A DNA stretch of 64,000 nucleotides from positions 62,001 through 126,000 of the forward strand of contig JADKBS010000009.1 of NCBI GenBank assembly GCA_016714985.1, read 5' to 3'. Positions 1 through 10,652 of this stretch are shown here, piece by piece. This DNA is from Saprospiraceae bacterium. GTDB taxonomy: Bacteria; Bacteroidota; Bacteroidia; Chitinophagales; Saprospiraceae. The translations under genes and the position numbers were made by a program. The notes below the pieces were generated by a model. The model saw only the letters and a program-made list of their open reading frames with translations, was not told where the DNA came from and made no database searches. Every line of letters starts with the position of its first letter. Within the stretch, counting starts at the first letter, position 1.

Positions 1-3000
1 TGTATTTGGATTCACATTATAGTTCGCTCCCCGAATGTCAAGTTCTTTGTTGACGACAATGTTCTCGACATAAGTACCTGCATCCACAACAATTGTGTGG
101 CCCGTCAACGCATCGTTGATGGCGTCTTGTATCTTGCAGTAGTGGCGGTTGGGCATGTAGCTCGTGTTGTGCACGGTGCCCGTCCCGCAAGAGGTCAGCA
201 CCACATCGAAACCGTCCCCACCTGCGTAGTTGATGGCAAAGACATACCCACCTACGGTAATGGTCGCTCCTTGGGCAAACTGGCCTACCACGGCACTCGT
301 GCCATCAATGAGGGTGATGACATCGCCGCTCGACGGCGTGTACCCCAAGGTCAGGTTCAAAGAGGCGCCGCCCAGCGTCACCGTGCCGCTCACTGTGAAC
401 TGGTCGTAGCCCGTGCAGGCGGTGGCACTGTTGATTTCCATGTTCATCACATCGCCGCCGTCGAGGGTCAGGTTGCCCGTGATGGGCACACAGCCTGGGC
501 TGGAGCCTGGGTTCAAGTTGATGTCTTTGCTGCTCGCATCGGCACCGCCCGTGTAGGCGGTAGCACCGCCCTCTACGTTGACAGTTCCCGCACTGCCCAG
601 CGCATTGATGGCCCGCTGGATGGAGGGCGTCGTGGTGGCCGGGGCCGAGAAGCTGGTTTGCGTGACGGAGGTCGTGTTCGCTTTCACCGACACATAACCC
701 AAGTCGGAGTCGTCAATGTCATGAAGTACCTTGTTCTCGATGGAATACAACTGAGGAACCGTTGCGGCAGCACCCGTGATGCCGTCGAAGGTGGCTGTAA
801 GGCCGTCGAGGTTGCGGTTGTATTCGAGCATCTCGACATAATTGCCGGTTTGTCCGGTGAATGCGAGGTTGTTGAGAGTTGCGCCCGTAATTGCATCGTA
901 AGGCGTGAATCCAACGGTGGCTGGGTCCGGGTAGTCTAATACGATGCCTTTGGCTCCATTAGCAATGGTAACGCCTGAACCCAAGTTGAGCGCCACCGTC
1001 CGTTTGTTGATGAGCGGAGCTGGGTTGCTGCTCGTCCAGCTTGCGTCATCCTTCATTTTGATGGCTGTTCCGCCAGCATTCAGGGAGAAGGACACGCCGC
1101 TTATGCCAGCATGTGCACCAACTGCTGCCGTGCCATAATTGGTAGCAGGGTCGGTGTCCCTGTTCTTGAGGAAAACGCCGATGTCAACATTGCTCACCGA
1201 ACCGCCGGAAATCTGGCCGTAATTGTCCACACTGCTGCCGTCACGGTTGTTGTCCACATAATACAACCAGTAACCATGCCCGGTGGAGGTAGGCTCCAAT
1301 GAGCCGCCGTCTATTGTGTTGTTGTTGCAAGTCCAGTATTCAGGCGTGCCCACTAGTGGGAGGTTGGTCTGGCTTGTGAAGTTCTGCGGGGCTGAAACCG
1401 TGGCGTATTTGATACCGTACCAAGTGGTCCTTGCTGCGTAGGCGGGATTGGCGTCGACGGGAGCCTCAGGGGCCACTGAAATGGCGTTGTTGTTTATCGC
1501 ATAGGGAGAGGTGTGGAACAGGTTCGTCCAAATGCCCGCAAACCTCGCCGAAATGGTATTGTTCTCGATCACCCTGTCAGCGGCGTTCCCCATGTCCTTG
1601 ATCCGGAAGGAGTTGAACGCAATCCCGTTCTCGGCGTTCGTCACCGTGTTGTTGGTCACCTTGGCGAACATGGAGTTGCCCAAGCGGATGCCCGTGCTGC
1701 GCACGTTTTCAACCTTGTTGTCGTCAATTAGGATGCTGTGCGAGTACTGTGCGCCCGAAGTTGTTGCAAAATAGTTGGTCGTCTGTTCAATGCGGATACC
1801 GTTCTCCAGCTTGGTTGCAATGTTCTTGGCGACTGTGATGCCGCTCACCCCGTTCGCATTGATGAATATGCCCCTCGCCGCATCGTTGGAAAGGCCGTGC
1901 GCACCGCCAAGGCCCACGCCGCTGCTGGCCAATGATGGGTTGTCGCCATCCATCTTGAAGCCTTTGACACTTGCGTTGGAGGCCGTTATGGTCACGATGG
2001 CGCCAGTAGAAGTATTGGTTGAGGCAGGGACAAGGACGGCCTCAGGCGCCCGCATCCCGCTGTTCGGCGAAATGGCCGCATTGGGGCCATTCAAGCTAAC
2101 ACTTTTACTTACTATGACATTCTCAACATAAGTGCCAGCGCATACATCAATAACATCTCCCGTGCCAGTCGTTGAGGCATCAATTGCCTGCTGTATCGTT
2201 GCGAAATAGAGGCCGTCCGTCGTGTTTGTGACAGGCAGGTACTGCACCGTAGCAGAAGCCGTTGCCGTACTGCCATTGGCAGAAGTCACGGTAATGGAAT
2301 AAGGACCAGCCGCAAGGCCGGAAATCACATATGGGCTGGTAACCATGCTGGCAGATCCGCCCGTCCATGCTATATCATGGGGCATCGTGCCGCCAGCGAA
2401 TGTCACCGTTATTGAGCCAGAAGGCTCACCGCAAATGATGTCGTCCACTACCACGGAGGTAATGAGCACGGGCGTACCCAGGCACTGACCTGCCACGGGT
2501 TGGAACCCAATAGTGGCTGGCTGGTCGTCGGTACCGTTCACCAACCATGAAATGAAATCAATATTGGCAGAAGCTGCGCCCAAGATGTCGGGCTGACCGC
2601 CAGGAGGAGTGGCCGAACCGCCAAATGCCACTGGAATTTGGGCAGCGTAGCCGGGTTCAGCACTGTTGGCTGTCGAGATGACAGGATAAGTAGCTGCACC
2701 GTACCAGTTGCACTCGAAGTCCTTTAGGTTCGTAGTGCCGGGCAATGGCAAGGAGCCGCCCGATTGCCTGTCCACCACTTCACCGTACCAGTTGCCACTG
2801 ATATTGTTGTCGTTGAAATTGGAGTTGATGGCCGTTTGGACAGGTGAGTTGGTGCCCACACTTGCGTCAAGGAATAAAACGCCTACCGTCCAGTTGTTGG
2901 TAATAGTGTTCTCGGTGAGGTTGGTATTGTCCGTTTGGTTCCTAAATAAGAGACCAGTGCGGTTGAAATCAATGATATTGTTGTGGATATTGTTGCCGTT

Positions 3001-4621
3001 GCTGTTGTTCACGTCAATACCCGTGCGGTTGCCGTAGATATTGCAATTGCGGATTTCTGCCCAATTGCCCTGGCTTTGGATGGCTACGCCAGCCGAATTC
3101 AGGGAACTGTTCCAGTCCGTCACATTGTTGCCGTCACGGGTGATGGTGAATCCTTCAATCACCGCACCTGCTGCGGCTACTTGAACCGTTGAGCCTCCTC
3201 CGCCAATGGGGCCGGAGATGGTCGTAGTCGCATAGCCTGCGCCTTGCAAGGTCACAGCTTTCGATACAATTACGTCTTCATTGTAAGTGGCTGCTGTTGC
3301 TGCCAATGTATGGCCTGCAAGGGTACTAGCATCGTCAATGGCAGATTGGATGGTACAGAACCGCTCCAATGTGATGCCATTGGTTACATAGCCGACGCCA
3401 GCCACTGTTCCAACGTCACGGGTATCAATGGTGTTAGTCAGGATGTTGCCGGTCAGGGTAATGCCACAGGAATATGGTGAGTTGCCCCTGCCGAAGTAGG
3501 TGTCCACCACGTCGCTCTGGTCGCCATCGCCGGGGTAGGGCGTGTGGCCCGCCTGGCGCTGGATGCCCACGTCACAACCGCTCACGTTGTTGTTCGCAAC
3601 CGTGTGGTTGATGCCCTCGACCACGATGCCGAAGCCTTCACTGGTACTCGGCTGGGTGTAGCCAGAAACGGTGTTGTTGCTGACGTAGGCGCCGTAGGGC
3701 ACGTCAACGTTTGGCGCAATCACACCACGCCTAAAGACTGCAATACCGGCGATGTCCCTTGCGTCCACAATGGGGATGCTGCGGGTCACGGTGTTGTTGT
3801 TCACCAATATGCTGCCCGCACCGCTGTTCATGCCGTTGCCGTTCGGGTTCTTTATCTCGATGCCGAAGCGGCCGTTGTCCGTCACCGTGTTGCCTGAAAC
3901 CGTGTTGGCGCCAGGCCCCATCAGGCCCACCACGCCTATGCCGTTGTCGGCGTTGTCGTGCACGTTGTTGCCCGTGATCGTCACGCCCGTTGCCGACCCA
4001 TCCTGCAGCTCGATGCCACAGCAGTTGTTGCCGAACACTTCGTTGTTGGTGATGGTGATGTTCTGCTTCAGGCCGTTCCAGATGACGATGCCCCGGGCCG
4101 CACCTGCCACGTTCGTATGGCCAGAGACCGTATTGTCGTCTATCAGCACGTTGCTGATCGGGCCGTTTGCATAAAAACCGCTGCCCCCCAGGTTGTCCTT
4201 GATGATGGTGTTGTCAATGGTGAGGTTGTCGTTGCCGCCGACCGCATAAATGCCCGCAGAACCGTTGGCCACTGCAAGCAAAGTTCTGCACCGTGAGGTC
4301 TTGATGGTCACGTTGGCTACCCCATTGTTCAGGGTCATACCAGAACCAGTTCCTGCCAGGCCCGTGCCCGTGATGATGGTGTTCACCTTGCTCACGCCCT
4401 GGATGGTCAGTGGCTTGTCAACCACTACCCTTTCATTGAAGGTCCACTCCGCCAACTCCAACACGTCGCTCGCATTGGCCGCAGCTATACCAGCGCCTAT
4501 CGTCTGGTGGTAGGTGTTCTGCGTCAGGTTGTGCACGGGAAGGAAGTAGTTCAAAAGTGCCCAAACATGTGATGTCGGGATGGTGGGTAAGCTTGCTCTC
4601 CAGTACAGTCCTGTTTGCAAA
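1..4621 (-). CDS. Giant beta-helix surface protein, downstream part (partial, runs off the left edge)
   Basis: Open reading frame on the minus strand with no stop down to base 1, so the C-terminus lies outside the window. In translation order it carries a third, partial copy of the beta-helix module (asparagine-rich runs such as NNTVSG), then further NosD/DUF1565-like right-handed beta-helix stretches. Next come a SprB-like repeat near 2200-2450 (CGEPSGSITVTF, ISGLAAGPYSITVT), another beta-helix unit starting FATIQQAID, an autotransporter-type repeat near 360-430 (TLGGASLNLTLGYTPSSGD ... GGDGFDVVLT) and one more NosD-like unit. The frame opens near 4625 only because a frameshift near 4550 separates it from the upstream piece at 4820-7669. 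A local double indel at about 4268-4302 cancels out. Likely exported and surface-bound by T9SS; the sorting domain itself is not visible. Confidence 0.72.
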
Positions 4622-4819
4622 GTTCATTGCGGTGGGCAGCTGCGGCCCTGAACCTACATCAAACTTGTTGTACTCTGCGTTGATGTTCTGTGTCCCAGCA
4701 AGCCTTTATAGTTGGCCAACCAGATTATTTCCAGGATTTGGCACTTGAAACAGGGTACACCGGGAAAGACTTGTAGCATCTGTTGTCCCAGGTTTGTCCA
4801 TCAAATTGGATAAATGAAC

Positions 4820-7669
4820 TCAACGTATTGGAAAAATTATTCTCATTCCCTGCACAGCCAACGTAAATGTTCCCATAGAATCGTTGTCGCTGTCGTGGTT
4901 CTGGAAGGTCAACCCAATGCCTTGCCCTGCAAAATTGTTTCCAGTTATAACAGCACCTACAGGGACTTGAGTAATTGTATTGGAGTTGCTGCTCAAGGAT
5001 TTGGTATTGACCACTACATGTCGGTCTGTGGCTGCGTCGCCATTGAAAGTATTGCCATTTAAGGTAACATTCCTCATGTTCTCCAAGGATACACCCCAAT
5101 CAAATGTGTTGAAGGTGTTGGTCGAGATCACATGTGCAATGTTGAATTCGCCGTTCTTCACACGTAGCTTGGCGGTGCCCGGAGCGCCCGCACCAGTAAA
5201 GGTGTTTCCAGAAACGGTAATCAATCCTGATCCTGCATTTTGGTCTGACAATTCCAGGCCGCCACCATTAAAATTGTTGTTGCTGATGGTGTTGGCACCA
5301 TTCGATGCAAACCTCAGCAAAACATCATGGTTTATGGTGGTGAGGGTATTACCAGTGGCAGTTAATCCGCCCTCATCCAGTGAGATACCAGAACGGAAGT
5401 AACTTCCAGGACCACTACCGTTCACCGTATTGCCCGTGAAGGTGACGCTGTTCACGCCGCCTGTGGCCACCCGGTAGTTTGTTGAGCCACCATAGTTGAT
5501 GCTCACTGCGTTGCGGTCACCATAACTACCTGCCGGAGTCCCGTAGGCGTCGATCAGGTTGTCCTTGACCGTGATATTGTCGATGCCCGTACCGCTTGCG
5601 ATGACAGCACTGCGCAATTTGGATAGGTCAACGTTGAAGCGGATGTCTTCGATGGTGACACCGTCAACCGATACGTCGAACAGCGTCGGCTTGCCCGTCA
5701 CCGTGCCCGTGAAGTTCACCACAGGCTGGGTCATGCCCACGCCCTTGATGGTCACGCCCTTGGTCACCAGTACCTGCTCGTCGTAGGTGCCGGAGCTGGC
5801 ATTCAGCGTGTGCCCTGCCAATGTCTGCGCATCGTTGACGGCGGCTTGGATGGAGCAGAACGTTTCGTTGGTCGTCGTGTTCGTCACGATGCCCTCCTGG
5901 GCGCTGTTGCCGACGTCACGGGTGTTGACCGTGTTGGCCAGCGTGTTCCCGCTCAGCGTGATGCCGCAGGAGACAGGCGAGTTGCCCCTTCCGAAGTAGG
6001 TGTCCACCACGTCGTTCTGGTTGCCGTCGCCCGGGTAGGGCGTGTGGCCCGCCTGGCGCTGGATGCCCACGTCGCAGCCGCTGACCGTGTTGTTGGCCAC
6101 CGTGTGGTTGATGCCCTCGACCACGATGCCGAAGCCTTCACTGGTACTCGGCTGGGTGTAGCCAGATACGGTGTTGTTGCTGACGTACGCACCGTATGGC
6201 ACGTCCACGTTTGGCGCAATCACACCGCGCCTAAACACTGCAATACCGGCGATGTCCCGCACCTCGGCACCAATCGGTACTGTCCGGCTCACGGTATTGT
6301 TGTTCACCAGGATGCTGCCCGCACCGCTGTTCATGCCATTGCCGTTCGGGTTCTTTATCTCGATGCCGAAGCGGCCGTTGTCCGTCACCGTGTTGCCTGA
6401 AACCGTGTTGGCGCCAGGCCCCATCAGGCCCACCACGCCTATGCCGTTGTCGGCGTTGTCGTGCACGTTGTTGCCCGTGATTGTCACGCCCGTTGCCGAC
6501 CCATCCGGCAGCTCGATGCCACAGCAGTTGTTGCCGAACACTTCGTTGTTGGTGATGGTGATGTTCTGCTTCAGGCCGTTCCAGATGACGATGCCCCGGG
6601 CCGCACCTGCCACGTTCGTATGGCCAGAGACCGTATTGTCGTCTATCAGCACGTTGCTGATCGGGCCGTTTGCATAAAAACCGCTGCCCCCCAGGTTGTC
6701 CTTGATGATGGTGTTGTCAATGGTGAGGTTGTCGTTGCCGCCGACCGCATAAATGCCCGCAGAACCGTTGGGGCCACTGCCGGCAAAGTTCTGCACCGTG
6801 AGGTCCTTGATGGTCACGTTGGCCACCCCATTGTTCAGGGTCATACCAGAACCAGTTCCTGCCAGGCCCGTGCCCGTGATGATGGTGTTCACCTTGCTCA
6901 CGCCCTGGATGGTCAGTGGCTTGTCAACCCACCACCTTTCGTTGAAGGTCCACTCCGCCAACTCCAACACGTCGCTCGCATTGGCCGCAGCTATACCAGC
7001 GCCTATCGTCTGGTGGTAGGTGTTCTGCGTCAGGTTGTGCACAGGAAGGAAGTATTCCAAAGTGCCCAAACATGTGTTGTCGGGATGGTGGGTAAGCTTG
7101 CTCTCCAGTACAGTCCTGTTTGCAAAGTTCATTGCGGTGGGCAGCTGCAGGCCTGAACCTACATCAAACTTGTTGTTCTCTGCGTTGATGTTCTGGTCCC
7201 AACAAGCCTTTATAGTTGGCCAACCAAGATTATTTCCAGGATTTGGCACATTTGAAACAGGGTACACCGGGAAAGACATTGTAGCATCTGTTGTCCCAGT
7301 TTGTCCATCAAATTCGATAAATGAACTCAACGTATTGGAAAAATTATTCTCATTCCCTGCAGACCCAACAGTAAATGTTCCATAAGAATCGTTATCACTG
7401 TCGTGGTTCAGGAAGGTCAATCCAACGCCTTGCCCTGCAAAATTGTTACTTGTGATAACTGCGTCAACAGGAACTTGAACAATTGTATTGGAGTTGCTGC
7501 TCAAGGATTTGGTATTGACCACTACATGTCGGTCTGTAGCTGCGTCGCCAGTGAAAGTATTGCCGTTTAAGGTAACATTCCTCATGTTCTCCAAGGATAC
7601 ACCCCAATCAAATGTGCTGAAGGTGTTGGTCGAGATAACATGTGCAACGTTAAATCCGCCGTTCTTCAC
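4820..7669 (-). CDS. Giant beta-helix surface protein, middle fragment (repeat copy B)
   Basis: A 949-codon open stretch continuing the giant protein. It contains the end of one ~830-residue module (from MKNGGFNVAHV) and most of the next: the linker FLPVHNLTQNTYHQTI, repeated N-x-T/N-N-x-V beta-helix rungs, the conserved block DRHVVVNTKSLSSNSN, and the GTYDEQV segment typical of NosD/DUF1565 pectate-lyase-like repeats. It has no signal peptide or start context of its own. It ends in a few out-of-frame residues (GMRIIFPIR) caused by indels around 4840-4850, where sequence matching copy A is still recognisable in another frame. I therefore treat it as an internal part of one coding region rather than a separate gene. 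Function beyond surface adhesion or polysaccharide contact cannot be read from the sequence. Confidence 0.75.
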   Translation of the reverse strand: MKNGGFNVAHVISTNTFSTFDWGVSLENMRNVTLNGNTFTGDAATDRHVVVNTKSLSSNSNTIVQVPVDAVITSNNFAGQGVGLTFLNHDSDNDSYGTFTVGSAGNENNFSNTLSSFIEFDGQTGTTDATMSFPVYPVSNVPNPGNNLGWPTIKACWDQNINAENNKFDVGSGLQLPTAMNFANRTVLESKLTHHPDNTCLGTLEYFLPVHNLTQNTYHQTIGAGIAAANASDVLELAEWTFNERWWVDKPLTIQGVSKVNTIITGTGLAGTGSGMTLNNGVANVTIKDLTVQNFAGSGPNGSAGIYAVGGNDNLTIDNTIIKDNLGGSGFYANGPISNVLIDDNTVSGHTNVAGAARGIVIWNGLKQNITITNNEVFGNNCCGIELPDGSATGVTITGNNVHDNADNGIGVVGLMGPGANTVSGNTVTDNGRFGIEIKNPNGNGMNSGAGSILVNNNTVSRTVPIGAEVRDIAGIAVFRRGVIAPNVDVPYGAYVSNNTVSGYTQPSTSEGFGIVVEGINHTVANNTVSGCDVGIQRQAGHTPYPGDGNQNDVVDTYFGRGNSPVSCGITLSGNTLANTVNTRDVGNSAQEGIVTNTTTNETFCSIQAAVNDAQTLAGHTLNASSGTYDEQVLVTKGVTIKGVGMTQPVVNFTGTVTGKPTLFDVSVDGVTIEDIRFNVDLSKLRSAVIASGTGIDNITVKDNLIDAYGTPAGSYGDRNAVSINYGGSTNYRVATGGVNSVTFTGNTVNGSGPGSYFRSGISLDEGGLTATGNTLTTINHDVLLRFASNGANTISNNNFNGGGLELSDQNAGSGLITVSGNTFTGAGAPGTAKLRVKNGEFNIAHVISTNTFNTFDWGVSLENMRNVTLNGNTFNGDAATDRHVVVNTKSLSSNSNTITQVPVGAVITGNNFAGQGIGLTFQNHDSDNDSMGTFTLAVQGMRIIFPIR

Positions 7670-8727
7670 ACGCAGCTTGGCAGTGCCCGGCGCTCCTGCA
7701 CCGTAAAGGTGCTTCCAGAAACGGTTATCGTTCCGGACCCCGCATTTTGGTCTGCCAGTTCCACGCCACCACCATTAAAATTGTTGTTGCTGATGGTGTT
7801 GGCACCATTCGATGCAAACCTCAGCAAAACATCATGGTTTATGGTGGTGAGGGTATTACCAGTGGCAGTTAATCCGCCCTCATCCAGTGAGATACCAGAA
7901 CGGAAGTAACTTCCAGGACCACTACCGTTCACCGTATTGCCCGTGAAGGTGACGCTGTTCACGCCGCCCGTGGCCACCCGGTAGTTTGTTGAGCCACCAT
8001 AGTTGATGCTCACTGCGTTGCGGTCACCATAACTACCTGCCGGAGTCCCGTAGGCGTCGATCAGGTTGTCCTTGACCGTGATATTGTCAATGCCCGTACC
8101 GCTTGCGATGACAGCACTGCGGAGTTTGGATAGGTCAACGTTGAAATGGATGTTTTCGATGGTCACGCCGTCCACCGACACGTCGAACAGCGTCGGCTTG
8201 CCCGTAACCGTGCCCGTGAAGTTCACCACGGGCTGGGTCATCCCCACGCCCTTGATGGTCACGCCCTTGGTCACCTGTACCTGCTCGTCGTAGGTGCCGG
8301 AGCTGGCCTCCAGCGTATGCCCGGCAAGGGTCTGCGCATCGCTGACCGCCGCCTGGATGGAGCAGAACGTCTCGTTGGTCGTCGTGTTCGTCACGATGCC
8401 CTCCTGGGCGCTGTTGCCGACGTCACGGGTGTTGACCGTGTTGGCCAGCGTGTTCCCGCTCAGCGTGATGCCGCAGGAGACAGGCGAGTTGCCCCTTCCG
8501 AAGTAGGTGTCCACCACGTCGTTCTGGTTGCCGTCGCCCGGGTAGGGCGTGTGGGCCGGCCTGGCGCTGGATGCCCACGTCGCAGCCGCTGACCGTGTTG
8601 TTGGCCACCGTGTGGTTGATGCCCTCCACGACGATGCCAAAGCCTTCACTGGTACTCGGCTGGGTGTAGCCAGAAACGGTGTTGTTGCTGACGTACGCAC
8701 CGTATGGCACGTCCACGTTTGGCGCAA
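7666..8727 (-). CDS. Giant beta-helix surface protein, internal fragment
   Basis: A 353-codon frame whose authentic part is about 7706-8555. Its first residues (MRQTWTCHTVRTSATT) are an out-of-frame reading of repeat sequence. After the indel near 8555, where this copy reads gggccggcc and the sister copy reads ggcccgcc, the frame becomes the expected PYPGDGNQNDVVDTYFGRGN ... GTYDEQV ... NNNFNGGG beta-helix. It leaves frame again near 7706, where one A is missing relative to the copy at 5200. The protein content is nearly identical to the corresponding part of 4820-7669. Confidence 0.65.
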   Translation of the reverse strand: MRQTWTCHTVRTSATTPFLATPSRVPVKALASSWRASTTRWPTTRSAAATWASSARPAHTPYPGDGNQNDVVDTYFGRGNSPVSCGITLSGNTLANTVNTRDVGNSAQEGIVTNTTTNETFCSIQAAVSDAQTLAGHTLEASSGTYDEQVQVTKGVTIKGVGMTQPVVNFTGTVTGKPTLFDVSVDGVTIENIHFNVDLSKLRSAVIASGTGIDNITVKDNLIDAYGTPAGSYGDRNAVSINYGGSTNYRVATGGVNSVTFTGNTVNGSGPGSYFRSGISLDEGGLTATGNTLTTINHDVLLRFASNGANTISNNNFNGGGVELADQNAGSGTITVSGSTFTVQERRALPSCV

Positions 8728-8842
8728 TCACACCGCGCCTGAAGACTGCAATACCGGCGATGTCCCGCACCTCGGCACCAATCGGTACTGTCCGGCTCAC
8801 GGTGTTGTTGTTCACCAGGATGCTGCCCGCACCGCTGTTCAT
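8423..8842 (-). CDS. Giant beta-helix surface protein, short in-frame bridge between two indels
   Basis: This frame is authentic between about 8565 and 8842 (up to the indel near 8890). It reads SILVNNNTVSRTVPIGAEV, then SNNTVSGYTQPSTSEGFGI and GCDVGIQRQAG, exactly as in the uninterrupted copy at 6050-6360. Past 8560 it degenerates into an arginine/proline-rich out-of-frame tail. It is listed only because it supplies the missing link between the fragments at 7666-8727 and 8646-10652; it is not an independent gene. Confidence 0.55.
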   Translation of the reverse strand: MNSGAGSILVNNNTVSRTVPIGAEVRDIAGIAVFRRGVIAPNVDVPYGAYVSNNTVSGYTQPSTSEGFGIVVEGINHTVANNTVSGCDVGIQRQAGPHALPGRRQPERRGGHLLRKGQLACLLRHHAEREHAGQHGQHP

Positions 8843-10652
8843 GCCATTGCCGTTCGGGTTCTTTATCTCGATGCCGAAGCGGCCGTTGTCCGGTCACCGT
8901 GTTGCCTGAAACCGTGTTGGCGCCAGGCCCCATCAGGCCCACCACGCCTATGCCGTTGTCGGCGTTGTCGTGCACGTTGTTGCCCGTGATCGTCACGCCC
9001 GTTGCCGACCCATCCTGCAGCTCGATGCCACAGCAGTTGTTGCCGAACACTTCGTTGTTGGTGATGGTGATGTTCTGCTTCAGGCCGTTCCAGATGACGA
9101 TGCCCCAGGCCGCACCTGCCACGTTCGTATGGCCAGAGACCGTATTGTCGTCTATCAGCACGTTGCTGATCGGGCCGTTTGCATAAAAACCGCTGCCCCC
9201 CAGGTTGTCCTTGATGATGGTGTTGTCAATGGTGAGGTTGTCGTTGCCGCTGACCGCATAACTGCCCGCAGAACCGTTGGGGCCACTTTTAAGCAAATTC
9301 TGCACCGTGAGGTCCTTGATGGTCACGTTGGCCACCCCATTGTTCAGGGTCATACCAGAACCAGTTCCTGCCAGGCCCGTGCCCGTGATGATGGTGTTCA
9401 CCTTGCTCACGCCCTGGATGGTCAGTGGCTTGTCAACCACTACCCTTTCGTTGAAGGTCCACTCCGCCCACTCCAGCACGTCCCTTGGGTTTCCGGCAGC
9501 AATGCCAGCTTGGATGGTTTGATAATAGGTGTTTTGGGTGACGTTGTGGACGGGCAGGAAATTGACCGTCACCACAATGTTATAGGCATCACCTTCACAA
9601 TTGTCGGCACTTACTGGTTTGACCACGTAAGTCACGGTAAGTGGGCCACCACTTTCATTCACCCAAGTGTCGGCTGCAATAGCACTGGCAGATTGCCCAG
9701 TGCCAATGGTCGCATTGCCCATGCCTGCCACCAAGCCAACTTGTGGTGTTATAGATACTAATGTGTAGCTGGCTGCTGCCACTGAACTACCAGCAGTCGC
9801 AAAATTGATAGCTACTGCATCATAACTATTGATGGTTTTGGTGGTTGGCACCGCTGGGTCCATTACTGGCTCCGGGTTGACGGTGATGGTAAAGGTTTCG
9901 GGGAGGCCATCGCAACTATTGGCAGATGGGGTCACCGTGATGGTTGCCACTACGGGCACATTAGTATTATTAGTAGTAGTAAAAGAGGCGATATTACCGG
10001 TGCCGGAAGCCGCAAGCCCAATAGAAGGCTGGTCATTCGTCCAACTAAAGCTGGTTCCAGCAACATTGAACACCGAGGTAAAGCTTACGCTCGCGCTTTC
10101 TCCATTGCATCTGACCAAATTGGCTGGGTCGTCCACCGTAGGGGTTGGGTTCACCAGCACGGAGACGATAGGAGTTACCTGAGAGCACGTTACACCGTTT
10201 ACGATAGAGGTGGCCCTCCTTCTAAAATAATAGCTGATTGGTGCATTCGTATTGTTCACCAAGTTGCCCGTATTCAAGTTGGGGGTATTGTAAAATGGCG
10301 TGTTGTAATTGGAGTAAGAGCCAAAAGCCATGTCTTGGCTTACCTCCCAAGAATAGGTTGGGGCAGCATCATCCACTGTAGCGGCAATGCTGCTGTTGAT
10401 TGTCGTACCTGTCCCATTGCAAACAGCAAGGACGGCTGGCGATATGGTGCCGGGGTCAATATTGTTGACGGTCGGCCCAGCGATACTATGGATAGGCGAA
10501 CCGGTAGTAGTGCAGTTATGCAGCCCAGCGTTCGTGGCTGTGATGGAGGTGAGCTGTATGGTGGAAGGGTCATCCGTGAAGTCAACGCCATGTGTCAAAC
10601 TCAAGGTTGCACCACTTGAAATGCCATTAAAGGACTTGCCGTTGACAATCAC
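8646..10652 (-). CDS. Giant beta-helix surface protein, Ig/PKD-like region and first beta-helix module
   Basis: The authentic part runs from about 10652 to 8890. It begins within an Ig-like domain (VNGKSFNGISSGATLSL), then carries PKD-like repeats typical of Bacteroidota surface proteins (blocks ending FTITVNP, with CNG/CDG cysteine turns and SFSWTNDQPSIGL). From about 9560 it enters the first ~830-residue beta-helix module at FLPVHNVTQNTYYQTI. An extra base near 8890 (gtccggtcaccg against gtccgtcaccg in the other copies) throws the end out of frame. Upstream it joins the signal-peptide fragment through a one-base frameshift near 10660: the expected GTGPFNVIVNGKSF spans both frames. Confidence 0.72.
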   Translation of the reverse strand: MIVNGKSFNGISSGATLSLTHGVDFTDDPSTIQLTSITATNAGLHNCTTTGSPIHSIAGPTVNNIDPGTISPAVLAVCNGTGTTINSSIAATVDDAAPTYSWEVSQDMAFGSYSNYNTPFYNTPNLNTGNLVNNTNAPISYYFRRRATSIVNGVTCSQVTPIVSVLVNPTPTVDDPANLVRCNGESASVSFTSVFNVAGTSFSWTNDQPSIGLAASGTGNIASFTTTNNTNVPVVATITVTPSANSCDGLPETFTITVNPEPVMDPAVPTTKTINSYDAVAINFATAGSSVAAASYTLVSITPQVGLVAGMGNATIGTGQSASAIAADTWVNESGGPLTVTYVVKPVSADNCEGDAYNIVVTVNFLPVHNVTQNTYYQTIQAGIAAGNPRDVLEWAEWTFNERVVVDKPLTIQGVSKVNTIITGTGLAGTGSGMTLNNGVANVTIKDLTVQNLLKSGPNGSAGSYAVSGNDNLTIDNTIIKDNLGGSGFYANGPISNVLIDDNTVSGHTNVAGAAWGIVIWNGLKQNITITNNEVFGNNCCGIELQDGSATGVTITGNNVHDNADNGIGVVGLMGPGANTVSGNTVTGQRPLRHRDKEPERQWHEQRCGQHPGEQQHREPDSTDWCRGAGHRRYCSLQARCDCAKRGRAIRCVRQQQHRFWLHPAEYQ

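Larger units (their letters stand above)
3480..9540 (-). repeat. ~2.5-kb tandem repeat inside the giant surface-protein gene (about 2.4 copies)
   Basis: Three stretches align at a period of about 2.5 kb. For example, the segment around 3700-4260 recurs at 6200-6760 and again at 8700-9290 with only scattered substitutions and indels. The encoded unit is about 830 residues and opens with FLPVHN(L/V)TQNTY. Copy A covers about 7050-9540, copy B 4550-7050, and copy C is partial (3480-4550) before diverging. Near-identity at the nucleotide level implies recent duplication or ongoing gene conversion. It also makes the locus prone to misassembly. Confidence 0.85.

Noticed and set aside
97..939. Long plus-strand open frames through the beta-helix region (also 5810-6400, 6461-7156, 8970-9761)
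   Set aside because: They are antisense readings of the repetitive minus-strand gene, His/Arg/Val-rich with no domain; the same shadow recurs in each repeat copy.
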